Below are positions 39,256 through 48,758 of a stretch of DNA of 64,000 nucleotides, piece by piece. The stretch's first letter is position 1. Every line of letters starts with the position of its first letter. Origin of the DNA: Triatoma infestans (taxonomy: Eukaryota; Arthropoda; Insecta; Hemiptera; Reduviidae). The DNA is taken from positions 1-64,000 of the forward strand of contig JAAEAF010001581.1 in the NCBI GenBank assembly GCA_011037195.1. The letters run 5' to 3'. The notes beneath the pieces are model-generated. The model had not been told where the DNA came from. It searched no databases and saw only the letters and a program-made list of their open reading frames with translations. The translations under genes were made by a program, and so were the position numbers.

Positions 39256-40262
39256 GGGAGGTGGATAACGGCATAATTTGTAACTATACGGATGGCTCTA
39301 GACAGAATGAAAGTGGTTTCCTCCAGGATCAGGAGCATAGTTACAAGGATTAAACTGGGGGAAATCTGTGGCTTCAGAGGGTATGACCACTATCTTCCAG
39401 GCTGAGATCATTGGTATTGTAATGTTTTGGTGTGATGATGTGTGTGTATTTGTAGTAGCTGGTTGTGTAGCACGAGCGGTTTCGTATTAGGGCTTGTAAG
39501 TATGTAAGCATAAAAGAGAATGAAGTATTAGTAATAATTAAGAAATCACCACTGTTTTATAAATAATATATTATTCTTTAAGAGAAATTAAGTACTTTGA
39601 ATATCACAAAAGCTTATAATAATTTCTTATAACTTAATACTGGTATAGCTCTGATGTTTCCACCTTGATTTTTAGAACAAGTCTGTCTTGAAATAATCTA
39701 CTCTTTTGTGATTGGATCTTCACAGTGCCTCCGCTGTGAGAAGAAGGGGATAGTACAATGGCATTAAGGTTTATTAACTCTTCCATAACTGTTCCCTTAT
39801 ACCTGCGTGTACCTTTTTTGCGAGCGAGCTTGCATTTTTCCTTAATTTTGATTTCTTTTATAATTTAATATATTTATATGTTTCTTGCATCCATCATATT
39901 AGACCCAAATTTACAGTACCTGACACTAAAATATACTCTTTTTGAAGTTAAATTCACAGCACTAAGATAATTATAAAATATTAAAAAGATACTATTTTGG
40001 ATACTATAAAATATTCGAAACTCTAAACTAATATTTTTCGATTTCGTCCTTCTACTACGGTATCATTGAATGCTGTTGCCTGATAGGGGAGTGGCAGGAA
40101 GAAGTTAAAGTGTTACGGATATTCTCTGATAGTCAGGCCGCACTGAGGGCTTTGAGCAAGCCGTGTTGTGTTGGAGCTCAAAATTTGGTGGATGAATACC
40201 GGAGAAGGCTCAGAGGTGTTAGAGTGCAGCGAGGAAATATGGGGGATAAAAGGCATATTGGC
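39256..40262 (+). pseudogene. LINE RNase H, split by a 641-bp insertion
   Basis: Before the insertion: NYTDGSRQNESG (first aspartate) and, after a frameshift, ASEGMTTIFQAEIIGI (glutamate). After it: CCCLIGEWQEEVKVLRIFSDSQAALRAL (shown here in parts; DSQAAL holds the third acidic residue), NLVDEYRRRLRGVRVQ. Reading across the deletion of 39418-40063 restores one frame at the joint. The last RNase H aspartate and the knuckle region are missing. Confidence 0.7.
39418..40058. mobile_element. 641-bp insertion with GGTAT duplication
   Basis: Flanked by GGTAT at 39413-39417 and 40059-40063 and located inside an RNase H frame that is continuous when it is removed. Begins TGTAATGTTTTGG and ends CTTCTACTAC. 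A TG start and 5-bp duplication suggest a solo LTR (BEL/Pao elements make 5-bp duplications), but the end is not CA. AT-rich, no frame. Confidence 0.65.
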
Positions 40263-40329
40263 TTAGGTGTCATGCCTATAGGCATCCAGTTTACTAATAA
40301 TAATAATTAGTGTGTAGTCTATTGAATCG

Positions 40330-40690
40330 TAGAATATATTATATTGAAATGGCCCTTTAGAAATAAGCCCAACCCTTCCTTAGATCACCCCTTTTATAAA
40401 TGTTTCAAAAAAAAAGCTGTAGCATAGACCAAGTTTAAAGAACTTGGTCCTTTTTTTTGAGGATATCACAAAAACAGAGTATCTGTTCAGTAATGTGATA
40501 TACTTTTGGCAGTCCAATTTGGTCCAAAGTACCTTCTGAACGAATTACTAAGTTTCGTCTTTCGGTGATTTTCCTCCTTGAGTTTTGCTGTCCCACAACT
40601 GATCCATACTCGCACACACACATTGACCAATTTATAAAAACTATTTTTTTGGACTCAGGGAACCTCAAAATAACAAAGTAATTGTCATAA
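40330..40690 (-). mobile_element. HINE-like element, diverged copy
   Basis: Minus orientation: TTTATAAATGTTTC, TTCGTCTTTCGGTG, GAGTTTTGCTGTCCC (for the GAGCTATGCTGTTC block), ACACACACATTGACC, and ACTCAGGGAACCTCAAA. One end stops before the terminal palindrome, the other in the first internal unit. Confidence 0.6.
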
Positions 40691-40744
40691 AAGTTCTAGG
40701 TGAGGGTTTACTTTAGGCTCTTCAAAACTGCAACGGTCAGTTAG

Positions 40745-40935
40745 TTGTACGGTCTTGCACCTATGTAATGTTAATGGAAATTAAATATGTGTCTAAAATT
40801 CTAATTTTGAAAAAAAAAAGTTTGATCAGAAAGGTGAAATCCCTGAGAGGATTTTTATAATTTTCCACGATATTTTTCTACAACGACGTTTCAACGGGTT
40901 TCTTTAAACTTGAAACAAAATGTATAGATCTTGCA
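40745..40935 (+). mobile_element. HINE-like internal unit, diverged
   Basis: ATGTTAATGGAAATTAAATA, TGTGTCTAAAATTCTAA, then TTTTCCACGATATTTTTCT and GGTTTCTTTAAACTTG match the junction between two internal units. It runs into a 29-bp tandem repeat. Confidence 0.5.
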
Positions 40936-41019
40936 ACACTGTAAAATAGAGGAGAGATTTGGCAACATTTTAAAATGGAGGAGAGATCTGGCAACATTGT
41001 AAAATGGAGAAGAGTTCAG
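40933..41019 (+). repeat. 29-bp tandem repeat, three copies
   Basis: GCAACACTGTAAAATAGAGG (40933 onward), GCAACATTTTAAAATGGAGG (40962 onward) and GCAACATTGTAAAATGGAGA (40991 onward) are the first 20 bases of three 29-bp units, the last ending near 41019. A fourth starts as GCAATATAAT and is lost. No frame across the units. Confidence 0.85.
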
Positions 41020-41717
41020 GCAATATAATATACACACTGTAATAGAATGTGTTTAGATGTGTTGGTCGGATGAGAAAATAATTCGGTTGTGTCTCTTACT
41101 GAACTCTTTTACTGAACACTTTGCACTGTAATATTATTTTTAGGGAAAGAGAGTTTGGTAGCGTGAGAAGAGAATGACGGACTGGCAGGCAGAGTGAATG
41201 TAGTCGGTTTTATGGTGAACTCTCATTAGAATTACAAGCTATTAAATACGGGCGGTTGAACTAACCCTTCTTTCTTGAACTTCTCCTTCAAGACCAGTTC
41301 TTGCTAGTTTGCCCCCTTAATAGCTTGAGGGAGAATTGCAATGAAAATTAGACAATATTGCAATATTTCCATTTACAGCAAGCAGGTAATAAAAAATTAA
41401 AAATAGACAATTATTCCATTAATATTTACATTGGGTTTGTTCCAAGAGCAATGTCTACCTGTCTCTTAGGTGGTAGAGCTTATGGAGGCTAATAATAACT
41501 TTACCAAACTCAGATACTTTATTTCAAAACAGATATATTTGAAAGTAAGTAATAAATAATAATAAACTCAATTTAAACAATTCGAATGAATACAAAGATA
41601 ACAATCACTAAACAGTAAGTAATTTCAAATAAACAGATATTTTACTAATTTTCACACAATAATTAACCCCTCAAGTGTAACCTCTCTCTCTTCTGTAACC
41701 GTCACCTGATTTTCAAA
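41020..41717. other. No recognised feature
   Basis: Moderately mixed sequence (GAGAGTTTGGTAGCGTGAG, GACCAGTTCTTGCTAG) that has the look of an LTR or 5' UTR but without recognisable ends or duplication. Confidence 0.3.
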
Positions 41718-41791
41718 TATCGATAAACATCGACAAACATCGATAGGCTGGAACACGGTTAGTAATTGTAGTTTTATTGCTTTTATCGATG
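41718..41791 (+). promoter_or_regulatory. Cluster of DRE-type motifs (TATCGATA)
   Basis: TATCGATA at 41718-41725, CATCGACA at 41728, CATCGATA at 41738-41745 and TATCGATG at 41784-41791 within 75 bp. TATCGATA is the DREF/BEAF-32 motif common in insect core promoters of housekeeping genes. It lies directly before a candidate donor and small intron, so it may mark a transcription start. No TATA box seen, as expected for this promoter class. Confidence 0.45.
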
Positions 41792-42033
41792 AAATTTCTC
41801 GTGAGTTTTAAATGAAAATTTTCTAATAAACATCAAATTAATATCTATATATTTATTCTACGTATACTGAAATTTTTGTTTAAATACAAACAGGAACTGA
41901 AAGTAATCCAATTTCATGCAACAACAAACTTAAAGAAGATGCTAAGTTTAAGCGAAATAATCAATGTGAAGTTGGTTCATATGGCTTTTCCACAGAATTA
42001 AATAAACATGAAAAAACAAAGCTGTATTCCTAA
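41789..42033 (+). CDS. Candidate small two-exon gene after DRE cluster
   Basis: ATGAAATTTCTC|GTGAGT gives a start and a strong donor (41801). TTTAAATACAAACAG|GA gives an acceptor (41892-41893). The intron would be 93 bp, a usual insect size. Two frames are open in exon 2. The ATG-linked frame gives a 39-residue product (ELKVIQFHATTNLKKM, ending VHMAFPQN). The other frame is longer and more protein-like (TESNPISCNNKLKEDAKFK, CEVGSYGFSTELNKHEK), with a stop at 42031-42033 overlapping an AATAAA signal, but lacks an upstream ATG. Which frame is used, if any, is unknown; no family match. Confidence 0.3.
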
Positions 42034-42232
42034 TAAAACATTAGTATTAATTTAACTTTTATATCTGATCAAAATTCTCAATTAGTGTTCAGTCTCATTT
42101 CAAAATTATTAATCTATGTAAAAGTATTGAAAATATACATTTTAAGCATCCCATTTCAAGTATTGAAATGGAAAGCTTTAAGTATCCCAATGACGTATTT
42201 ATGTAGGTGTAAGCAATCTCTTGAACTTTCTT

Positions 42233-42342
42233 TTTTTAACCTTAATACTCTGCTTGGGTCAAATTTTCGTAATTGAGTTTTCACCCTAAATGCAAGTTTT
42301 GAGATTACCTAAGTACGAAATAAATGTTTTTAGCAAATGGTC

Positions 42343-42391
<49 letters not shown>

Positions 42392-42500
42392 TGTGTGTGT
42401 GTTTGTATATTTTGAAGAAAATCATCTCAAAAACAAAATTGAGTGGAAGCATAAACTTTGTATCTAGTTAAGGTACTATCAGAGGTCTGACCTGATGGTT
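42233..42500 (+). mobile_element. HINE-like element, diverged left part
   Basis: TTAATACTCTGCTTGGGTCA, TTGAGTTTTCACCC, TTTTGAGATTACCTAAG, TTTTAGCAAATGGTCTATAT, a compound AT/GT microsatellite (42342-42394), then ATCTCAAAAACAAAATTGAG. The left palindrome is degraded and the internal units are missing. Confidence 0.65.
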
Positions 42501-42604
42501 TCCGGAAAAATTCATCATGTTTTTTATCTTATATAATGCCAACAAAGTTGCCATTCAGCTTCTTGCTGTCCAGTAAAGTATTTTTTTTTAATTTAAGACG
42601 CTTC

Positions 42605-42765
42605 AACGTCTATGGTCATTGGCACCCATAGCCTTCTCGGTGCATTGCCGGCCTCCGGACAGTGAGCTATAGAGCCTCCTAGGAAGAAGAAATCTAAGGG
42701 TATCACAGATAGACCCGGGTCCTCCGGTGGGAGTACAGTAGTTAATCACTTCGCTATTTCCTCAG
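42605..42765 (-). mobile_element. tRNA-derived SINE, related to the 29.6-kb family
   Basis: Minus strand: GGAAATAGCGAAGTGATTAA (A box region), CCGGAGGACCCGGGTCTATC (B-box region, GTTCGA changed), then CTTCTTCCTAGGAGGC, GCTCACTGTCCGG, AGGCCGGCAATGCACCGAG. The body blocks are shared with the SINEs at 29.6 and 62.0 kb but the head differs. The tail is missing. Confidence 0.65.
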
Positions 42766-43730
42766 TAAGGTTTAGATAGCCTTGCCTATTAAAGGAATTT
42801 CTAATATACTCTAAAGTAGGACACATGTTAAGTTGAAGGACCGTCATGTCTTCTACATATTAGAGGCAGCATGTTTGTTAAATCGCCACCTCCCTATTCT
42901 GGACAGATACACACAGTAGATAATCACACCCAATTATGACTCAGAAACATGCCACGATATCCCTACATTGAACGGGATGTGGAATACATACAGGTCAAGT
43001 AGATGCTCCCAAACAATAAACATCACCATTGGAAATCCAACACTTTGATCGAATCCTCAAATTCTAGTATTGCTCCACTTCAATCTAATGTATCCAATGT
43101 AGTCCGCATTGTTATATATGTGGATGGGTCCGCAATGCTGGGTTAACCTCTGTCATAGCAAGCCTATTTCTTTTGTTCTCCACCAGTTTCGGATTTTCAT
43201 CCATTTGAGAGAAAGTTTATCAAGTTCGTACAGAGAATTCAATTCAATGCAATGTATCTGTTACACTTGACACTTGTTGGTTTTGACACCACCAACCAAC
43301 AAGTGTTGAGTGGAAGTGTGTAATAGAACATTGCGGTTAAGTAAACACTCTGCATGAAATTGTAATAGTATCCAAAGAGAGTATTCGTAGAAGAGAGACA
43401 AAATGACAGGACCACTCTCTCGGACTGGAATGGGAGAAACCATATAAATATAGCAGCAGGATACAGATAGGAGAACAGTTCATACTACTGAGATCATACA
43501 GCCAATCACTACGTGTCATTACACCTTTTTGACTGTATCTACTCTATCATTTCAAGTGTAAAGTCCAGGCAGTCAGTGTCACTTATTATGATAAATATGG
43601 TTAACACCCTCAACACTGACTGGGTTGTTTGTTTGGTACTTATCCCCTCACAAGCTCTAAATTTATGTTAGGTGAAATAAGTGAAATTGTACTAAAAAAA
43701 TAATATCGTTTCATATTTAATTGTATGATT
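42766..43730. other. Mostly unrecognised; possible LINE and Penelope remnants
   Basis: At 43152-43207 CATAGCAAGCCTATTTC, CCACCAGTTTCGGAT resembles the family-2 Penelope pseudo-LTR arm (25.3 and 60.8 kb). At 42800-42930 the minus strand has LQLNMCPTLEYIRNSF, which looks like a LINE C-terminal end. AAATTTATGTTAGGTGAAAT at 43663 matches 26571. None is firm enough for a separate call. Confidence 0.35.
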
Positions 43731-43768
43731 ACAATTGTGTGATTTGTTTCACACCAGATAATTTTTGA
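43731..43768 (+). mobile_element. HINE-like element, 3' hairpin fragment
   Basis: TTGTGTGATTTGTTTCACAC and CAGAT only; the rest is absent. Confidence 0.5.
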
Positions 43769-43869
43769 CAACAAGGAAACTTATTTAAAGAGTGATATAA
43801 AAACTGATAAAGAACGTAAAGCAACCATTAAATTAATATTTTCAATTCATTACTAATATTTTCCGCGTA

Positions 43870-44780
43870 TGACCCTGGTTCCCACTTCGAAAAAAAGTGT
43901 CGCTAGTTAAGCTCTGTTTAAACCGGGTTCGGTCTAACTTTATTCTTAATATGAACGTTCCTCTCGACGCGACATATAGGACTTTCAAGAGCGTGTCACG
44001 AGCAGTTCTATCATATGTTGCCCAATCTTTGGGGGTTTCAACGTTATATGATCTTTGAAAAATTTCAAAGATTTTTCTTAAAAAAATTATTCTCTCTTCC
44101 CTCTCCAACGCCTAATTATGTACTATCGATTGAGTGTGCTCTTGAACCGTTAGAGACTTTCAACCTTGCTCTACACTTCAAATCATCACCTCTCGCAAAT
44201 TGTTGGAACTGAAATTATTCAGAAGAAAATATTTTGCTTTAGACACTGGCTTTCGATGGCATGTGATTTTTCCAGCGATCTATCGTGTACTCTTAATGAT
44301 TGTGATAAATGGAGTGATCAACTTTCGAACTCATTTAATAAAATTAGACCCGTGAGCCTCGAAGAGTCATTTTGTCGTGCAGGGAACTTAGATCGTTTTT
44401 TTTTTGTTTTTGTGTACAAAACTTTAATCACCGACCATAAGTCATTTGTATCATCGATCCTATTTAATAACATCAGACTCTAAGAGATGTGCTGGTTATT
44501 GAAACTAAGAGCAGAACTGTTATACCTACATTATACCCCTTGGTTGGAGAAAGATTCCGAACGAGAAATTTGTCCTCTCTATAACTGCCAAGTACGGGAG
44601 GATTTGTTTCATTTCATGGCAGAATGCCGTGATAATTGGAAGTGCGGCTCCTCCATCTCGGCAAATGTTCACTTCCGGAGGAGAAATTATTGTTTACCTA
44701 ACCGGACAACGGCCTTGTCCCTTTAATTGCTTATGCTCGCCACTCTTGGAGAGTTAGGGACGTCAGGATTTCAGATCCTT
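43870..44780 (+). pseudogene. LINE ORF2 C-terminal half
   Basis: Scattered over frames: VPLDATYRTFKSVSRAVLSY and VAQSLGV (region after the RT), FEKFQRFFLKKLFSLPSPTP, NYVLSIECALEPLETFNLAL, then PLVGERFRTRNLSS-type sequence and the knuckle CPLYNCQVREDLFHFMAEC near 44570-44635. The F-L-K-K-L-L/F-x-L-P-x-x-T-P-x-Y block and the E-D-L-F/Y-H/N-F knuckle tie it to the LINE at 17050-18995. Frameshifts are frequent. A T-rich 3' region follows to about 45000. Confidence 0.7.
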
Positions 44781-45009
44781 TAGTTTAGTTTTTCAGCTTT
44801 TTTATTTTAATTTATAAAAACTATGTTTGATTTATTTAAACATTAGTTGTGTTAATACATTTATTTACTTTCCTATTTCCAGTTCTGTTTTTAGTTCTAG
44901 TATAATTCTTGCTTTCGTTTTCATCATTTTTCTTTTTTTATTATTTTTCGATTTTATGTTATGGCTGTCAACTCTTTATTTGTAATAAATAACAGTATAA
45001 TCCATACAA

Positions 45010-45432
45010 GTATTCCTGAAATTCCAAATTTGGAAAAAATGGAGTTAATTCCGGTGTGCCACTTTACCGTGTAGGTTCTGAATTTCTTTTTGTGTGTGCA
45101 ATTTTCTTGAAAATCGCTATGAAGATTACGTTCAAATTAGAAATAGATACTAACTGTTCAGATAAATACAGACCACATTTATTTTTAACATTTAAATAAA
45201 ACAAAAAAACAATTTTAGGTAGTTACACAGACTTTGTGACATTAAATTACAAATGTTACATGAGTTTGGTTCAATATTATTGACGCCCACTTCTGTAGGA
45301 TAGCTTCAAGTATCCCCCACCACTTCCATATATTTCTTAGAGTCAGAAAATAAATAAAATTTTATTTTCAACGGAAATAGTCAATTGTATTCACAGCATA
45401 AGAGAAAGCCCCGTGAGTGTTTCACATCTTTA
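45010..45432 (+). mobile_element. HINE-like element, diverged 3' part
   Basis: CTGAAATTCCAAATTTGG, TTCCGGTGTGCCACTTTACC, TTTTCTTGAAAATCGC (unit junction), and after AT-rich sequence the 3' end CATAAGAGAAAGCCCCGTGA, GTGTTTCACAT at 45398-45430. Confidence 0.6.
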
Positions 45433-45492
45433 TTTGCGTAATCAGAGAACTTCAAAAAAATGTGTTTCCAGTAAAAAAGAAAAAAAGTAAAG

Positions 45493-45687
45493 TAATGCCT
45501 ATTTTTTCAGGCGGGCTTAACGTCCAACTACCAAATTAGGTGTCGTGGACGGGGGCGGAAGCACATACTTTACTATTAATAATTTTTAAACAAATATAAA
45601 CTTTAGCAGTTATACGCTGGACTCGAACTGGGGTCCTTCCACTTACAAGTCCATGCTCATAACCACTACACCAACACCTGCCCCTTG
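45493..45687 (-). mobile_element. tRNA-derived SINE (195-bp family), copy A
   Basis: Minus strand: GGTGTTGGTGTAGTGGTTAT (A box), CCCCAGTTCGAGTCCAGCG (B box), ACTGCTAAAGTTTATAT, CCCGTCCACGACACCTAATT, TGGTAGTTGGACGTTAAGCC, CGCCTGAAAAAATAGGCATT. It is nearly collinear with 58535-58735. The tail folds (GCC-TGAAAAAATA-GGC). Both Pol III boxes are intact. Confidence 0.85.
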
Positions 45688-45768
45688 TGTTTCCAGTGAA
45701 TATATAAGTTTAAAAATATGACACTTCTCTCTGGGACTGAGTGTGTAAATATGGAAGAAAATACAATA

Positions 45769-46572
45769 GTCATTCAATAAGCAACGAGACAAATCACTGT
45801 AGTTCAGAAACCGTTTGTTTAATCTATACAATATTTTCAGTACGTCAATTTGGCATTCTTGTACTTAGTTTCTCAAAAGCTATTTGGTAAGCATAATCTC
45901 AAATATATTCAGTTAATCATGGCGAGTCCTTAAAGGTAGTGAAATCCACGAAAGAATGTTGAAAGTATACGGTAATAATTGTTGGAACCTTTCGAATGTT
46001 TACAAAAGTAGCCATTTAAGTGTCTGTGATGAGCAATGAAGTGGACGACCGGTTGCAGTTGCAACTTCCTTCCTCGAATTTCACATGAACTTGAAGATCA
46101 ACGAACCATCAACAGCCAGTATTACAGTGATATGCTCACAAACAAAGTAAGGCCTGCCATTCGAACAAAACGTCGTGGACTCTTGACTAAAGGCGTGATT
46201 TTGCTTCATGATAATGCGCATCCACATACGGCACAGTTAACTCAAGAAACACTTCAAAAAGTGGGATGCGAGTTCCTTCCACATCCTCTCTACATCCCCG
46301 ATCTGGCCCCATCGGACTTCCATTTGTTTGGATTCTCTACTTGGGAAACATTTTCTATCCAATGAAGAAGTTAAAAATCAGGTGCAAAGGTGGCTTTCAA
46401 GATCAACCCAAATAATTTTATGCCAAAGACATACACAAATTAGAAGAACCATGGTACAAGTGTATAAATGTTGCTAGGGATTATGTTGAAAAGTAACCAA
46501 AGTTTTGTATTGATTAAATAAATCATTTTTGAGCTACAGCCATTTGTCTCGTTACTTATGGAACGACCCTCA
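45769..46572 (+). mobile_element. Mariner element (lineage 1), internally deleted
   Basis: Terminal inverted repeats AATAAGCAACGAGACAAAT near the left end and, inverted, CATAAGTAACGAGACAAAT at the right, with TA at both outer edges (45767-45768, 46573-46574). The transposase remnant has an N-terminal piece (LKVYGNNCWNLSNVYKSSHL) joined after a deletion to the catalytic C-terminus: KGVILLHDNAHPHTAQLTQE (second aspartate) and DLAPSDFHLFGF (third aspartate). The region with the first aspartate is deleted, so it cannot act. Confidence 0.85.
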
Positions 46573-47384
46573 TAAATACTAGTCTCTCTTCTTCTAAAAA
46601 TATTTTATTTATTTTTTTATCAAGTTTTTGGATAATGGACACCAAAATTTTCCAAAATTTCGAACCATTAAACTTTGAAGATAAATGTGGAAGTTAAAAG
46701 AAAAACATTTTCATCTTTTGTCCCTGTAAGATGTCATCGTTAACAAACGGCCAAACTTAATCAATAAATTTCTAGTGTTCATAGGTTTTTGCTCAGCTAT
46801 TTTGAACAATAAGATACGGTTTTACCATCATATATAATTCACAAGTTCTGTTCTAATTCTCTGGTGCATTATATATACAATAATTTGTTCAATGTTAGAA
46901 TACAATTGTCAATCGCTTTTTGCAGGCTATTTCAAATTTACAAACCAAATTTATAAATGTTAATAAAAATTTCAATAGGCAAATTACTTTTGTAGATTGT
47001 TGTTTGTAATCGTGTATTGGAAATTCTACAAAAGAAAAGCCACAACTGCAGATGACAAGCAAATCAATAACACTCAGATTTGTCACTTGCTATATACCAG
47101 ATCTTATTCAACAAAACAAAACTGTGAGATTATAGAATTTCAAGAAGCAAATATCTAATTATTGACAATTCATCAAATGTAATATGAAGGTAAAATCCTA
47201 GTAGTGGCATATATATATTAGAGAGAGAGAATAACGTAAATATAAAGGGTCATTGGAAAAGTTCTGATATGGTGACATTAGATGAAATAAAAATACTCTA
47301 ATGTAAAATAAAAACTTCAATCGATTATTTAATTTCTTTCATTTTCAATAATCGTTTTCGAATGATCAGGCGAGGATCAGAGAT
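46573..47384. other. No recognised feature
   Basis: AT-rich, with a GA run at 47219-47230. The minus-strand frame at 46895-47086 has no motif. Confidence 0.4.
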
Positions 47385-47452
47385 ATATTCCTTGATAGCC
47401 TGATTCTATTTTGTAGTCATCGTCCGGTTTCGTCAAAGCCCTTTATCCCTCC
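47385..47452 (+). mobile_element. Penelope-like pseudo-LTR arm (family 2), single
   Basis: GAGATATATTCCTTGATAGC, CTGATTCTATTTTGTAGTC, ATCGTCCGGTTTCGTC matches the arm at 25315-25370 in order and spacing, decayed in the hairpin. A 20-base A run lies just downstream (47460-47480). Confidence 0.5.
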
Positions 47453-47624
47453 AACCATAAAAAAAAAAAAAAAAAAAAAAATTGAAGATATTTCTTTAGA
47501 AAAGAGAATCTAAATGTTTTTTTTATTGATACTTCACATGTGAATAATTTTCCGTTTAATTGTTCAATGTATTGAGCGGAACAGATGAATATATTTTAAT
47601 GGAATTCCTAGAATGCCAATATAT

Positions 47625-47995
47625 TGTAACGTTTTTCCCTCTAAACTAGCTACTGCAACTAGTTTTAAGTGGGTTCGTATAGATAAAATACTCTAAACTT
47701 TAATAAAGAAAACACCAATTTATTGTTATATACAATAAATTATAAAATACAACACTTAATAATAATTAATTCACAGTTTAAACCACTTTGTTCACTTTTT
47801 ATACACTTTCCACAAACGTACTAGAAAAACTCTCCCAACTCTCTGTGGTCCCACTATTTGTACCGGTGGGGAATCTTCTAGAACTTCCTCGATTCTTCTA
47901 AAGAAAACTAGAGCACCGCCAGCGCTTCCTGCGGCCATTAAAAGAACCTTACGTACCTGCCTTCTCTCCTAGATGGCACCACTGACTGCGTTACA
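47625..47995 (-). mobile_element. Solo LTR, family A (371 bp), second copy
   Basis: TGTAACG...CGTTACA, duplication ATAT (47621-47624 and 47996-47999). About 90% or better similar to 31854-32239 by eye, with small deletions. The heat-shock element GAATCTTCTAGAA (47871-47883) is intact, the TATA box is TACAAATA. No internal element adjoins. Confidence 0.8.
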
Positions 47996-48384
47996 ATATT
48001 CTGGCAGCATCATGCTGGAAACTACCCCCTTTTCGGGTTGGCTAAAGAAGAGTTCAATTCATCTAACTGACGACATTAGTTAATAAAATTAATGATTTCA
48101 TTGTTGCATAGCAGTTTTGTAGAAGATAAAACATCCTAACAGGACTACAAAATTACAGCAACACATGTTTTTTTAGGTTGAAAGCCAGACTTTAACGTCG
48201 ATTGTGGGCCAAGTCCACTTCCTAATGATCAGACTTCTTGATCTCTTCTTGAGACCAAGACAATAAGGTTGGAAGAGCTGTCAGATGACTTGAGAGACAT
48301 CACATATACCTACATATATATACACATATGAGGGAGAATAAATTATATTATAACATCGAACTATATCTGAATATATTAAGTATA
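47996..48384. other. No recognised feature
   Basis: Mixed sequence without motif. Confidence 0.35.
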
Positions 48385-48700
48385 AGAGAAATAAAGGCGT
48401 GGCGGGGTTCAGACTTGGTGTATGGTGGCTAAAAAGTGAGAGGAAGGGATGTAAAAATAATGTGTGCATGCTGTGCGGAGTTGAGGAGAGTTACAAAACC
48501 ATATCATGTTTGATTGTAGAGTTCACGAAGTGAAAAAAGTTTTATTGAATAATATAAATAACCCCGGTGAAACAAAATATTTATAATCAGTTGGAATTAA
48601 AAATGATTGCCAGGTTTCTAGAATTTTGTAGGCAAAATTATAAAGATATAAATTATGTACCAAGCAGGATAGAAGAATAAAAATAAATAAACAAATAAAA
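48385..48700 (+). pseudogene. LINE C-terminus with cysteine knuckle
   Basis: GVAGFRLGVWWLKSERKGCK, NNVCMLCGVEESYKTISCLI and, after stops, KMIARFLEFCRQNYKDIN near 48600-48655, then (AAAT)n at 48680-48705. The C-x2-C-G-x-x-E-x(5)-H/T-x(4)-C pattern is the CCHC end of LINE ORF2. 5'-truncated. Confidence 0.65.
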
Positions 48701-48758
48701 TAAAATTATTTGTATGTAATTATATTGTTGAGAATTTTATAAGTAATGAAGATACATT

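Noticed and set aside
43842..44108. Minus-strand 88-codon frame
   Set aside because: Antisense to the LINE remnant on the plus strand, which carries the recognisable motifs.
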